Origin: Marinobacter sp. F3R08
Lineage (GTDB): Bacteria > Pseudomonadota > Gammaproteobacteria > Pseudomonadales > Oleiphilaceae
Length of the DNA: 64,000 bases
Assembly (NCBI RefSeq): GCF_018860425.1
Contig: NZ_JAHKPI010000002.1
Location: 1-64,000 of the forward strand
Reading direction: 5' to 3'
The notes under the pieces were generated by a model. The model searched no databases. It was not told the origin of the DNA and saw only the letters and a program-made list of their open reading frames with translations. Position numbers and translations under genes: made by a program. Shown here in pieces: positions 1 to 8,462 of the stretch (position 1 is the first letter of the stretch; every line of letters begins with the position of its first letter).

Positions 1-155
1 CACACCTGGTGCATCCGTGAAAGCATCATCATATTGATCTGTTGATCTCGAATTGACGCCTCAGAAATGGAGGCGTGAACTTCTTGTACCTCCGCATCAA
101 CGTCGGCCAAAACATTAGTCAGATCCAGTTTCCTTCCAGCATTGTTTGCACGCAT
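1..155 (-). CDS. Partial hypothetical protein, cut by the left window edge
   Basis: The minus strand opens at an ATG (153-155) behind an AAGG ribosome-binding site and stays open to the window edge for 51 codons. The visible N-terminus begins MRANNAGRKLDLTNVLADVD and is hydrophilic, with no signal peptide. It continues in a Glu/Gln-rich, helical-looking stretch ending in a Met-rich segment. It lies just downstream of the transglycosylase gene and on the same strand, so it is probably the next gene of the parM operon. I do not recognise the family. Confidence 0.6.
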   Translation of the reverse strand, partial: MRANNAGRKLDLTNVLADVDAEVQEVHASISEASIRDQQINMMMLSRMHQV

Positions 156-173
156 TGCTAGCTACCTTATTAC

Positions 174-833
174 CTAGTTTTGTGACTGCAACAGGTTCTG
201 GTAGACAGCCAAAACCCGTTCTCCAAAGATCCTTGCACGCTCAGCATCACTCCATGTGTGATAGCGTCCGATCCCTAACGCTTTGTCCTCCGTAGAGGCC
301 ATTGCCTCGCGCAAAACTTGCGCTCCAACCGTGAGATTGGTCTCCACATCAAGCAGATCCGAACCAGCGCCAACACGCTTAGCTCGCGTAACCTGCCAAT
401 AAACATTGACCTGGGCAGGGCCAACATCAAATTTATCGCCATATTTTGCTTTAAAGAGCTTGTATGCTTCCCGATAGTCGCGTTCGTTATCCGCGTAGTA
501 CCTGGCATCGAGGGCGCGGAGTACGAATGGCCATGGTGCGACCTGATCATACTGTTCGCCTATGGCTCTTCCGCTCTCGGCAAGCGCAACAGCATAAAGA
601 AGCGTCGGATCGACGCCTTCTGAGTCTCCTACGCGGTCATAAACAGTGCCTTGTAGGAATACTGGTGTTGTTCCATCCCCAGTAGCGTGAGTTACTCCTG
701 AGAATGTCATCTGACTGAAGGCAAATACGAAAATTGTGATGAACTTCCGTACAGCTCGGGATGAATTCTGCACAATAAAACGGTTAAAAAAAAGTAAACA
801 AATTGGGTGATTAGATACGTTCAGTAAAGACAT
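174..833 (-). CDS. Secreted lytic transglycosylase (SLT family), probable conjugation-associated
   Basis: A 219-residue protein with a hydrophobic export segment around residues 28-48 (RKFITIFVFAFS...) followed by an SLT-like domain. The catalytic glutamate is in LLYAVALAESG (about residue 86). DVGPAQVNVYW matches the family's GxMQIN block, NLTVGAQVL the later helix, and GIGRYHT the A-YN-G block. Such enzymes cleave peptidoglycan to open a passage for secretion machines, and plasmids often encode one for conjugation (VirB1-like). I chose the ATG at 833 because CGGAG lies 9 bases upstream. A TTG at 854 that overlaps the stop of the upstream gene is also possible. The function is a firm family call; the link to transfer is inferred. 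Confidence 0.8.
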   Translation of the reverse strand: MSLLNVSNHPICLLFFNRFIVQNSSRAVRKFITIFVFAFSQMTFSGVTHATGDGTTPVFLQGTVYDRVGDSEGVDPTLLYAVALAESGRAIGEQYDQVAPWPFVLRALDARYYADNERDYREAYKLFKAKYGDKFDVGPAQVNVYWQVTRAKRVGAGSDLLDVETNLTVGAQVLREAMASTEDKALGIGRYHTWSDAERARIFGERVLAVYQNLLQSQN

Positions 834-850
834 TGTGAAACTCCGTGAAA

Positions 851-1315
851 TCAACGCCAGATGGCGTCATCATCGAGTAAACCACCAGCCAGCCCCATCC
901 AATCCGTATCATTTGTCGCTGCTTTCGAGTCTTTCTCTTTCGCCCCAACATCAACGGATTCCGTAGCTTCAGCCGCCCTGTAGAGCAGGTCATGAGCCAA
1001 TGGGTTTCTGGTAATCTCCAGTCCCAGTGCAGCAAGCCTGATCAACTTACCGCCCTTCTTTGTTGCATTGCCCAGCTCCCCTAACAACTCCTCAAAAGCG
1101 GGTGAAAGCCGGACGTTAACGCGTAACACCTGGTCATCCAGATCATTCGCCTGGGGATCTGCCGGCGACAAATTCTGATTCATCGCCGACATGATGGCCC
1201 CAACGGTTGCCAGTAGCTTCAACCGCTCACCAGCTGCCCGATCGTATTGCCGCAAATGGTCACGCAGATCTGGATATTTAGCTGTGACGAAACAGTTAAT
1301 CCGTCCGCTTGCCAT
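851..1315 (-). CDS. Small partner of the ParM-like ATPase (ParR/StbB-type, putative)
   Basis: A 154-residue soluble protein encoded 12 bases downstream of the actin-like gene, the usual place for the centromere-binding adaptor of a type II partition locus. The N-terminal half (residues 1-45) is basic and could be a DNA-binding part. The middle contains VLRVNVRLSPAFEELLGEL, which resembles a ribbon-helix-helix strand-helix unit as found in ParR. The C-terminus is acidic and ends DDDAIWR, a plausible filament-contacting tail. The assignment rests on position and general form, not on a recognised signature. Its likely DNA target is the palindrome cluster at 2462-2633. Confidence 0.55.
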   Translation of the reverse strand: MASGRINCFVTAKYPDLRDHLRQYDRAAGERLKLLATVGAIMSAMNQNLSPADPQANDLDDQVLRVNVRLSPAFEELLGELGNATKKGGKLIRLAALGLEITRNPLAHDLLYRAAEATESVDVGAKEKDSKAATNDTDWMGLAGGLLDDDAIWR

Positions 1316-1327
1316 AGCTGTCCCCTT

Positions 1328-2365
1328 TTAGGCGGCCTTTGCCTGTGACACCAGCCCCTGGCCCAGCAGGAAGTAGCCTTCTGCAATTGCAGTTACAGAC
1401 TGATCGAACGTGACAACATGACGACACTCAGGGAACAGTTCTCTTGCAGCCTCTTCATAGAACTCTGCTCCTCCGCCAGCGAGGACCAACAAGTCGGCCA
1501 CGTTGTCCTGGAGAGCCATATCAGATTTCATCTGGGCAAGTGCGTAGCGAGAGATTTTCTCCGCAGCTGCATTGAGGTAGGGCTTGTATTCGACAAACGT
1601 ACCATTTGCCAACAGTTCAGGATCGCCATTCCTCATCGCACGTTCGAGAGCGCTTCGAACAGAACCGCCGGCACCGTATTCGCGACTGATTGCTTCAGCG
1701 GCTGCATCAATAACTCGGGCCATTGCACGGATAGAGGTGCCAGAGCTTTCCTTAATGATGCCGCCCTGCTTAAGAGTCACCCAATCTGCTGAGAAAAACC
1801 CAGGGTCGAGCACTACAGTCTGGCCTTCACGGATGATTCGGCTCATCTTTTCGTCTTTCGCATAGTCGTAAGCCATACGGATATATGCAGCTGAGGGCTG
1901 AGGGCGAACGACCACTTTTTTTACCGTCACCTTACGCTTGGCGGCTACCTGGTGTTCGCCCTCCATCATGGAGATGAGCTCTTTGATCTTCGATTCATCC
2001 ATGGCCTGAGAGACTGGCAACCCCGTTACGAGTACGTCGATCGTGTCGGACTCGGCTTCCATCAAGCCTGCCAAAAATGCCGCCCGGTACTGCTTGGTGG
2101 TCACATAGTCATAGTTAAGCTCCCGCTTATCGCGCATGATCATTGCGGGCTCAATAAATGCGTACCAGGGTTCCCCGTCTACAGACACCGGCACACGCTG
2201 GTCCATCAAGTCGTTGTCTGCGTCAATACAGTCTGCAACGGGTGCCGCACCCACGGGTCGAACAAATGTTTTGGCCTGAGCGAATCCCAGATCTTTAGCG
2301 ACATACCCTGCAACACCCTTTGCGTTGCTGTAACCGATGTCGAAGCCCATAACATACGAGGACAT
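1328..2365 (-). CDS. parM: Actin-like plasmid segregation ATPase, ParM/StbA family
   Basis: A 345-residue actin-fold ATPase. FDIGYSNAKG near the N-terminus is the phosphate-1 loop, VVLDPGFFSADWVTL the phosphate-2 loop, and LLVLAGGGAEFYEEAA the adenosine motif of the actin/Hsp70 superfamily. ParM filaments push plasmid copies apart when capped by a ParR-centromere complex. The ATG at 2365 follows AGGAG, so the long in-frame N-terminal extension from 2488 is not needed. It is the first gene of a minus-strand operon with the ParR-like gene and the transglycosylase, and it is preceded by phased palindromes. Parts of the sequence resemble the PRTRC/StbA branch of plasmid actins. Confidence 0.82.
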   Translation of the reverse strand: MSSYVMGFDIGYSNAKGVAGYVAKDLGFAQAKTFVRPVGAAPVADCIDADNDLMDQRVPVSVDGEPWYAFIEPAMIMRDKRELNYDYVTTKQYRAAFLAGLMEAESDTIDVLVTGLPVSQAMDESKIKELISMMEGEHQVAAKRKVTVKKVVVRPQPSAAYIRMAYDYAKDEKMSRIIREGQTVVLDPGFFSADWVTLKQGGIIKESSGTSIRAMARVIDAAAEAISREYGAGGSVRSALERAMRNGDPELLANGTFVEYKPYLNAAAEKISRYALAQMKSDMALQDNVADLLVLAGGGAEFYEEAARELFPECRHVVTFDQSVTAIAEGYFLLGQGLVSQAKAA

Positions 2366-2461
2366 AAAAGCTCCTAAAGCTGATTGTTGGTTGATCTTTT
2401 GAGTACACCAACAGCTTCCCACGGTTTTCAGAAACGCAAGTGCCAAGTAGCTGCTAAAAAC

Positions 2462-2633
2462 GACACCAAACAGCGTCATTGGCAGCAAATGATCTAGTTT
2501 CGGACGCCATGTGGCGTCCAGAGCGGTAAGATCGAACTGAAGCGGACTCTGGGTGACGCCAAAGGGTGTTCAAGGAGCGAGGCTGACGGCGAGGCTGACG
2601 GCATGGATGATGTATAGAACACCAAATGGCGTC
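2462..2633. repeat. Four phased GACGCCA-type palindromes upstream of parM (putative parC/operator)
   Basis: Four imperfect copies of GACRCCANNNGGYGTC lie at 2462-2477, 2503-2518 (GACGCCATGTGGCGTC, perfect), 2555-2570 (GACGCCAAAGGGTGTT) and 2618-2633 (ACACCAAATGGCGTC core). Start-to-start distances are 41, 52 and 63 bases, close to 4, 5 and 6 helical turns, so all copies face the same side of the helix. The position directly in front of parM fits a ParR-binding centromere that also represses the operon. Related copies occur at 33800-33855. Confidence 0.65.
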
Positions 2634-2639
2634 CGAGAA

Positions 2640-3107
2640 GAGAGGGTATGAGCAGATGCATCGGCATTCCTGGGCCCCAGAATTCAACACCGATAGATCC
2701 TTCACGCCACACGCAAGATAAGCGATCCAGTACAGTGGGCTCAGGAATACCCAGCCCGCCAGTAGAAAACAAACACCGCCTGTACACGGCAGCCGACCCT
2801 GATTTCCCTTCCATTCCTGCGGTAGCGCAAACGCACCGAATACACGCTGTGTACAAAGAAGAGTGTTCAGGGCCAGTAAGAAGACCACTAAGAGCGGTAC
2901 GTGCACCCCATACAGTGTGTGTGCACCGTACTTTGTTCACATAGTGTAAGAGACCGGCAATCCCCTCAATTTTGTAAAAAATAACACCTCTTCTGCACCG
3001 TAGAGTGTTCACGGGGTGTAATAGAGTACCCACCATAAAAGTGCCGGGCTGTGAACAATACACAGTAAAAGCAAAGAGATATCTATGTGGGAAAGGGGTG
3101 TAAGGCA
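2640..3107. other. Repeat-rich non-coding region before mobI, candidate oriT
   Basis: No convincing gene is seen here. Two 31-base imperfect direct repeats, GCACCGTA-NNN-TGTTCAC-NN-RGTGTAA, lie at 2923-2953 and 2995-3025, 72 bases apart. Further TGTTCA, TGTAC and GTGCACC words crowd 2770-2940, for example GTGCACC at 2901 and 2921. In SXT/R391 elements and IncA/C plasmids, oriT lies immediately upstream of mobI, so this segment is the best oriT candidate in the window. The repeats could instead be operators for mobI. Confidence 0.5.
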
Positions 3108-3596
3108 ATGGACTTCAATGCGTGCTGGTTTGAACAGATGGAGCAAATCCTTGCGGAGCAAGAGAATCTAATTACACAAGAAGCACAGACGATGGTAGAC
3201 AACTACTGGGCGCAGATTAAGGAGCGAAAGCGCAGCGGAGAGAACGAAGGCCGCCTGGGAGTTCGAATCATTGATCGCGAGGGGTACAAGATCCAGATCG
3301 TTTGGTACAGGAAGCGGTGGGTCGGACCCAAGAACGACAAGAAGCTCTTCAGCAAAGCGATTCCAAAGGGGCGGAATCGGAACAAGTATCCAATGCAGCG
3401 ATTCTCGGGCTTCACGAAGTGGGAGCAGGAGCTGGCAGAAATGTTCGAAGAGGACTTTGCACGACTTCGGGTAGCTAGCGGAGCGGTGTCCGATCAGCGC
3501 AAAGCGATGGATCGAGCCAAGAAGGCATACGAGGACATGGGGTATATCGAGCCCGAGGCCGTTGAAGACGAAGACTGCGAGCTCACGGAAGCGTAG
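3108..3596 (+). CDS. mobI: Conjugative mobilisation protein MobI-like
   Basis: A 162-residue hydrophilic protein whose central block resembles MobI, the auxiliary transfer factor of SXT/R391 elements and IncA/C plasmids. Diagnostic stretches are NYWAQIKERK, LGVRIIDREGYKIQIVWYRK and WEQELAEMFEEDFARLR. MobI is needed with the MOBH relaxase TraI for oriT processing. The ATG at 3108 follows AAGG, and a GTG at 3087 would add seven residues. The gene stands alone, far from traI, as in its relatives. A strong terminator follows at 3802. I recognise the family from memory of its conserved core, not from an alignment. Confidence 0.75.
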   Translation: MDFNACWFEQMEQILAEQENLITQEAQTMVDNYWAQIKERKRSGENEGRLGVRIIDREGYKIQIVWYRKRWVGPKNDKKLFSKAIPKGRNRNKYPMQRFSGFTKWEQELAEMFEEDFARLRVASGAVSDQRKAMDRAKKAYEDMGYIEPEAVEDEDCELTEA

Positions 3597-3801
3597 CGGC
3601 GTGTTGAGTGCGAATGCGGTTAGTGCGACTGGTGTGAGCGAGATGAAACAGATGAGGAATGCAGTTAACGCGGGTTTGGTAGAAAAAAACACACGAAGTT
3701 CCAAGTTTTGTGCGATTGATTCAATACCATAGACGTGTTGCATAAGTGGGCACTTTGCAACATCGAAGAAGGCTGAAAAGCCCGATTGCACGCAGACATT
3801 C

Positions 3802-3827
3802 ACCGCGCTCCGGCGCGGTTTTTTTTT
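3802..3827 (+). terminator. Rho-independent terminator downstream of mobI
   Basis: ACCGCGC and GCGCGGT form a 7-bp GC-rich stem with a short TCCG-type loop, followed by nine T residues. It lies about 200 bases after mobI. The rest of 3597-4020 shows no gene that I can support. Confidence 0.85.
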
Positions 3828-4020
3828 GGCTTCACAGACCGGGCCGATAGCGGGTTCAGCGTGATGAGCGCCGTTGATACCAGGCCGAGGGGATAGAGTT
3901 GCTCGGGACCCGTTGGAAGAAAAACCGAAGAGGCGTCCTAAAAAACGCAGCCTTCCTGAAAAAGAAAGGAGAGCTGGCCTGTAGTGTAACCCCCATGATA
4001 GCCATGATCGGGGACCATCG

Positions 4021-4488
4021 ATGCATCAGGTCGGACATCACATAACGGGAGCACTAACCGGCACAGCTACGGGGCTGCATTTGTATTCCCAGTACGATGC
4101 GGGATTGGCGGTACTTGGTATCAGCTTTCTCGGGGGTTGGTACGGAGGAGTTTTTCCCGACAACGTAGAGCGGATTTGGGGTGTTTACTGGATCAAACAC
4201 CGAACAGTAACGCACTGGGTTCCGCTGTGGATTGGTGCCCTGTTCTGGATTTTGATGTCGGGCTATCCCCTGCCCTATGCGTTCGGAGAAGAGATATACG
4301 GTGGCCTTTTGGCATTTGTGCTGGGAGGACTGACACACCTGCTATTTGATTGGCCGAATCCGACGGGTATTCCGTTCCTACATCCTTGGCGTCGTCATAG
4401 TTTGAATTGGTGGCGGTCGGGTGAGGCAGACTTACTGTGTGTACTGATCTGGGGTGGAGCGCTGTTTGGATACACGGCTGCAATCTGA
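4021..4488 (+). CDS. YdjM-like inner-membrane metal-dependent hydrolase family protein (DUF457)
   Basis: A 155-residue protein with about four hydrophobic segments and the polar signature of the YdjM/DUF457 family: an N-terminal HQVGHHITGA, then IKHRTVTHWVPLW, and GGLTHLLFDWPNPTGIPFL near the C-terminus. The conserved His and Asp residues are thought to bind metal, and no substrate is established. A paralogue lies at 27723-28193 with the same three blocks, so the plasmid carries two diverged copies. The ATG at 4021 has only a weak upstream GGGGA. Confidence 0.75.
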   Translation: MHQVGHHITGALTGTATGLHLYSQYDAGLAVLGISFLGGWYGGVFPDNVERIWGVYWIKHRTVTHWVPLWIGALFWILMSGYPLPYAFGEEIYGGLLAFVLGGLTHLLFDWPNPTGIPFLHPWRRHSLNWWRSGEADLLCVLIWGGALFGYTAAI

Positions 4489-4575
4489 GCGAATCCTTGT
4501 CGGATTTGTTCTTACACAAAATACCTGTGCGGACGATAACTCTGCACTTGTGAAACAAAGCGCAAAGGCTTAGCA

Positions 4576-4887
4576 ATGACCAGTAATGTAATTGGGCTGA
4601 ACGGGGTAAGTCTCGCGACGCCAGTAGAAGAAGAGACAGCGAACTACACAAGATACCGTGACGGTTCAATTCGGTTGACCAGGCGTGGGTTGTCTCTGTA
4701 CGGGGAGGCGTCTCGTCGCCTGGGCATCGATATTCGTAGGATCTGTACGGTCAGTGCAATGCAGGATCTCCAACGAAAGGCGTGGGATCTGATGCTTTCT
4801 GACGTTTGGGAAGATGACCGTGTGGCAGAAAACAGTCGTTATGCAGTAGGTCGACTATTGAGTATGGGCTCGCAGAGCATTGCGTGA
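4576..4887 (+). CDS. Hypothetical protein, 103 residues
   Basis: A short soluble protein starting at ATG 4576, about 90 bases after the YdjM-like gene. The middle is basic and Arg-rich (YRDGSIRLTRRGLSLYGEAS, RRLGIDIRRI), which could contact nucleic acid, and the C-terminus is helical. No family is recognised. The spacer before it (4489-4575) carries no clear terminator, so it may be cotranscribed with its neighbour. The coding call rests on orientation, a reasonable amino-acid mix and lack of competing frames. Confidence 0.55.
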   Translation: MTSNVIGLNGVSLATPVEEETANYTRYRDGSIRLTRRGLSLYGEASRRLGIDIRRICTVSAMQDLQRKAWDLMLSDVWEDDRVAENSRYAVGRLLSMGSQSIA

Positions 4888-4993
4888 AGATATACTGTTT
4901 GAAGACGAATACAGACAGCGATAGCTCGGCCACGTTAAATGTTTAACTCTGTATATAACGCGGGATGAACGGAAGCGCGACGGACGAAGGAAG

Positions 4994-5701
4994 ATGGTGA
5001 TGGGGAAGTGGTTTATTGACCCGCCAATGAAAATGATTGTGCCGGCATACGAGATTTCCGATCAAACGGCAGCGATTAAAGCTCGGCGTCTGATGGATGA
5101 GGTTTTAAATTACGCGACACCAGATAACCTGGACAAGAGTCTGGAGGATATGGGGATGTCGAGTGACCGCTCCGGAACCCGGCGCTGGAAGATCCTTCTC
5201 ACCCTGCCGGCTCGCAGGCGTGATCTTTTGGGGGTCTGGTTAGACGGAAAAGGTCGCTCAATGGAAAGACCGGACCCGAAGAAGACCCGCACGCTTCTGC
5301 TCATTATGCTCGTGTCGAGTGATCTGGTGTCCGTTCGTGAGGGGAGCGGGAAGTTGTTTCTCTCATCTATTTTATTTGAACGAAATCAGATCCTACGCGC
5401 ATATACATCAGGGATAAAAGCCGGGAAGACCAGTGCCATGCTAACGGTGACACTTCATGCTCTGCAGCGAATGATTCAGCGGGGGGCCGCATTGACGGAT
5501 AACGGAGAGCTCAGTTACGTCGACCTTCTGAACCACCTGACCAACGTGTTCGTGTTGGCACAGAAGCGGTTCTTAGCGGATAAGACGCTTCTGGAGCACC
5601 GGATAGAATTTGCTGGCGGAACATTCGTCGTAAGAGCCGGTGAGAGCGGCCAGGGGAAAAGTGAACTGACACTCGTCACGATGCTGCCTCCAAAGAATTG
5701 A
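4994..5701 (+). CDS. Hypothetical protein, 235 residues
   Basis: The ATG at 4994 follows GAAGGA. The protein is soluble and mixed alpha/beta, with no signal peptide and no obvious catalytic motif. The N-terminal third contains Lys/Arg-rich segments (SGTRRWKILLTLPARRRD). The central part is hydrophobic and helical, and the C-terminus is beta-rich (HRIEFAGGTFVVRAGESGQG). It does not belong to a family I recognise. It ends 15 bases before a convergent gene on the other strand. Confidence 0.65.
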   Translation: MVMGKWFIDPPMKMIVPAYEISDQTAAIKARRLMDEVLNYATPDNLDKSLEDMGMSSDRSGTRRWKILLTLPARRRDLLGVWLDGKGRSMERPDPKKTRTLLLIMLVSSDLVSVREGSGKLFLSSILFERNQILRAYTSGIKAGKTSAMLTVTLHALQRMIQRGAALTDNGELSYVDLLNHLTNVFVLAQKRFLADKTLLEHRIEFAGGTFVVRAGESGQGKSELTLVTMLPPKN

Positions 5702-5716
5702 AGACAGCGGTTGTTT

Positions 5717-6205
5717 CTAACTCGGAGACACGTCTGAAAGGTATTTGTAGTCACAATAGCCACCGTGTTCGACATACAGCGGTGTTGGTTCAAATCCCTT
5801 GGCCTTGCGTCGGGCTTGAACGACCGTCTCCGCTTTGATCACACAGCGCATTTCACCATCCCACCAGAATCCATCCATTCGCTTGAGCCTCACCATCACT
5901 TCAGATTTGCCACGACAAGATAGACACGCCTGATCTACCCGAAGACTAGGCGGGAGATCCTGGTACCCGTTTGTCGCCGAAACAGTCCTCTGCAGAACAG
6001 CGAGATCCAGGTCCTGCTCTACGCATGTCGGACACGGGATCTTGCAGGTAATGTCGTAGGGGAACATTTCACCGTTGCACGCCGAAACCTCCAGGCGGGA
6101 GTCTGCCCGGTCGAGGTTCGCCAGCTCCGGTTCGGCTTGTTCGAACAAATCGAGCTGATTGTCATAGTCCGGGTGACCCGGCCCGAAGGGAATGTTCTTG
6201 CCCAT
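5717..6205 (-). CDS. Small zinc-ribbon-like hypothetical protein
   Basis: A 162-residue protein (from the ATG at 6205) with two CxxC pairs, CPTC and CLSC, spaced about 35 residues apart, a pattern typical of a zinc ribbon. The N-terminus starts MGKNIPFGPGHPDYDNQLDL, and the C-terminal half holds the sequence MDGFWWDGEMRCVIKAETVV. The reading frame is open further upstream to 6382, but that extension is low-complexity Ser/Pro-rich and looks non-coding. The ribosome-binding site is weak, so the start is uncertain. A nucleic-acid-binding role is possible but unproven. Confidence 0.55.
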   Translation of the reverse strand: MGKNIPFGPGHPDYDNQLDLFEQAEPELANLDRADSRLEVSACNGEMFPYDITCKIPCPTCVEQDLDLAVLQRTVSATNGYQDLPPSLRVDQACLSCRGKSEVMVRLKRMDGFWWDGEMRCVIKAETVVQARRKAKGFEPTPLYVEHGGYCDYKYLSDVSPS

Positions 6206-6441
6206 GGGAATGCTTCGTGATGAATGAAACTGCGATTTTACCAAGAGAGGGATAGGCATACCGCAGGTAGCTGCGAAATTTGGTGGGGTACTCCTGCTTG
6301 CAGGAGGGGCTGACGACGAGGAGGTACGTTTAATCGGCCTGAACTCTGGAAACGACAGCAGCAGAGCCAGCAGGCGTTGCATTATGAAACTGCATGGGAC
6401 GATTGAGTCGAGTTGATCACTAGCCAGAAAGAGGTATTCCT

Positions 6442-6765
6442 ATGACAGAACAGAGCGATTACAAGCTATTCGAAGAGTGGGCGAACGGTTTTGATCACGA
6501 CAGCCACGAATGGGAAGACATGGGTCGGGATAAGGTATTTCTGGCTGGCGTGACCGCACAAAGGAGCTCAAAGACCACAGAGGTGGTCGCGTTGGTCGTT
6601 GACACCACAGAAGATGACCATGCGCTGGCTGAGAAGATGCGTTTAGCGCTGAAGCTGACCGGTGGCCATAAGGTGCATGTGTCCGCCAGCAACGATCTCA
6701 GTGGGAGCGTTCAAAAGGAAGCGTCCGGCGACGCCCTGGGTACCGACATGACGAAGCTTGATTAG
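6442..6765 (+). CDS. Hypothetical protein, 107 residues
   Basis: The ATG at 6442 follows AGAGG. The protein is acidic and soluble. The central block, TTEVVALVVDTTEDDHALAE followed by KMRLALKLTGGHKVHVSAS, looks like a strand-helix-strand unit, and the C-terminal 20 residues are Ser/Gly/Asp-rich and probably disordered. It lies between two minus-strand genes as a single cistron. No family is recognised. Confidence 0.6.
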   Translation: MTEQSDYKLFEEWANGFDHDSHEWEDMGRDKVFLAGVTAQRSSKTTEVVALVVDTTEDDHALAEKMRLALKLTGGHKVHVSASNDLSGSVQKEASGDALGTDMTKLD

Positions 6766-6828
6766 CTGCGCGTGTTCCGGGACTTGCTGGTGGGCGCGAA
6801 CCTGGAAGATAACAGTTCAAGTCGGTTG

Positions 6829-7674
6829 TTAAGAGCTGGCCGGCTTCTTCCTGGTTTGCGTCGATCGCTGTCTGGTTTTCTGGGTTTTCTTCACGCTGGC
6901 CAGGGCAACCTGCAATTTAGTGTTCTCAGCCGCTAGCGACTCACGGGCTTTGATCGCCCCCTGAAGATCAGTCCGGGTTTGCGAAAGTTCGTTGCGAAGC
7001 TCTTCTATTCTGTCTTCCAAGTGCAGCGTTTTACTGGTCTGGGCATCGTACTTGGCTTGCGCGTAGGTCGCATCGCGCTCTGCCACTTTGAGTTCCGACC
7101 TGACATCAGACATCTCTTCCATCTTCTCAGTCAGCTGGTTCTTCAGAGAAACCACCTGATCGCAAGCCGCTTGGTATTTGTGCTCATCCTCCCCGATCTT
7201 TGAACGGGCCTTCTCGGCTTCTGCGCGTTCTGCACGAAGTTCCTGGCGGAGATGAGTCACCTCCTCGTCTTTGGCTGAGAGGCGAGCTCCATCTTCGATC
7301 TGAGCTTGCTCCAGTTCTTCAACACGCTGTTTGAGGGCCTCAATCTCGGCCTCCATGCGCTCACCTTCTTCCGCCAGCTCATCGGCGGTAGCCATGGCTT
7401 GCTGTGCCTCGGATTCCGCTTCGGCCCGAGCCTCACTGGCTTGACGAGAGATCTCAGCGATCAGTGCGTCTTGGATTTTTTCGGGGAGTTTCAGAGTCAC
7501 AACCTTTTCGGGCTGGCTCTGGGCAGTCCAAGCGCGAAGGTGCCTGTGAATTGTATTGGGACTGCCGGTACCGAGTCGCTGGCGGATGCGCTGAATCGTG
7601 GGGTTCTCTCCCTCGCTCTCGATGGCCTTTGCACACTCAACGACCTGCTCGAATGTCACACCTGTACGCGCCAT
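6829..7674 (-). CDS. kfrA: KfrA-like plasmid DNA-binding coiled-coil protein
   Basis: A 281-residue protein with the KfrA layout. The N-terminal helix-turn-helix region (residues 1-60) includes TRIQRIRQRLGTGSPNTIH-like sequence and WTAQSQPEKV. A very long Glu/Ala/Lys-rich coiled coil follows (about 65-260), with a basic tail of SVKKTQKTRQRSTQTRKK type. KfrA of IncP plasmids is an autorepressor that also helps plasmid stability, and its coiled coil mediates self-association. The promoter-side region at 7706-7775 holds repeated ATACAATAC words that fit an autoregulatory operator. It is a single gene. Confidence 0.8.
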   Translation of the reverse strand: MARTGVTFEQVVECAKAIESEGENPTIQRIRQRLGTGSPNTIHRHLRAWTAQSQPEKVVTLKLPEKIQDALIAEISRQASEARAEAESEAQQAMATADELAEEGERMEAEIEALKQRVEELEQAQIEDGARLSAKDEEVTHLRQELRAERAEAEKARSKIGEDEHKYQAACDQVVSLKNQLTEKMEEMSDVRSELKVAERDATYAQAKYDAQTSKTLHLEDRIEELRNELSQTRTDLQGAIKARESLAAENTKLQVALASVKKTQKTRQRSTQTRKKPASS

Positions 7675-7705
7675 ACCTGCACCTGCTCACCTGGTTGATG
7701 TATCC

Positions 7706-7775
7706 GTATTGTATCAGAAATACATTACAGAATACAATACATCATACAATACGATATGAAATACAGAATACGATA
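7706..7775. promoter_or_regulatory. ATACAATAC repeat cluster, probable KfrA operator
   Basis: GTATTGTAT (7706-7714) is the inverted complement of ATACAATAC at 7732-7740 and again at 7744-7752. Further degenerate ATACAGAATACG words continue to about 7772. The block sits 32 bases upstream of the kfrA start codon on an AT-rich stretch. Repeated inverted operators of this sort are expected for an autoregulated KfrA. Confidence 0.65.
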
Positions 7776-7883
7776 ACTGATGCAAACATCTGGAGTCCGT
7801 GGAAGGGAGTTCGCCCGTAGGCTAAGCTGTTCCGGTCGAAGCATACGCAACGAACTCTCACAGATCTGAACAAGGAGGTTAAC

Positions 7884-8357
7884 GTGAGACTCATCGTTCT
7901 ATTGGTAGGAGCGCTCTATGCCCTGAGCGGGGCGTCATTTGAGCGTTTCAATAGCGAAACAAAGCGGGTCACCAGCGAGATCAAATGCTCAAGCCCAAAA
8001 GTCACCAGTGGGAGCGGTAGCTGGGGAGCACTTTACGGATGCGTCGGCGGTCGATCACAGACCGTAAAGCTCTTCATCAACGAAGATCCGAGCAATGGCC
8101 ATGTGAAGAACGTGAAGTTCCTTTGGAACGATTGGACACAGGACGGTGGCTTTGGAACCCACTCAGATAAAGCGCTGGCCCAAACGTGGGTATCCATTCT
8201 TGGGACACTGTACGCCCCCCACAAAGTTGACCAGGTGATCGACGCCTTCTTTGGTGAATCGGATACCACAATTGATGGGGATACCCACCTTCTCCAATAC
8301 ACGTATGACTCGGGCCCTGGGATCGACCAGCGCATGATTGTTGTCGTTGAGAAGTGA
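7884..8357 (+). CDS. Secreted hypothetical protein, 157 residues
   Basis: The GTG at 7884 is preceded by a near-perfect AAGGAGG, which decides the start. The first residues (MRLIVLLVGALYALSGAS) form a short signal peptide. The mature part has two cysteines (KCSSP and YGCVG) that could form a disulfide, and a beta-rich body. A terminator at 8463 closes the unit. I do not recognise the family. A periplasmic or secreted role is likely from the leader. Confidence 0.65.
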   Translation: MRLIVLLVGALYALSGASFERFNSETKRVTSEIKCSSPKVTSGSGSWGALYGCVGGRSQTVKLFINEDPSNGHVKNVKFLWNDWTQDGGFGTHSDKALAQTWVSILGTLYAPHKVDQVIDAFFGESDTTIDGDTHLLQYTYDSGPGIDQRMIVVVEK

Positions 8358-8462
8358 GTGCGGCAATCAATACCTGGCAAAGGTCTGAGCGTTCGATTGG
8401 AGATGGCGCATTCGTTTTCACAGTTCCCCGCGTGCCCTAGCCCGCCAGGGCTCACCCCCCCT

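Noticed and set aside
2494-3108. Long open frames on the minus strand between parM and mobI
   Set aside because: They are rich in Cys, Arg and Ser in a way typical of chance frames over repeats, and they cover the direct repeats. No ribosome-binding site fits.
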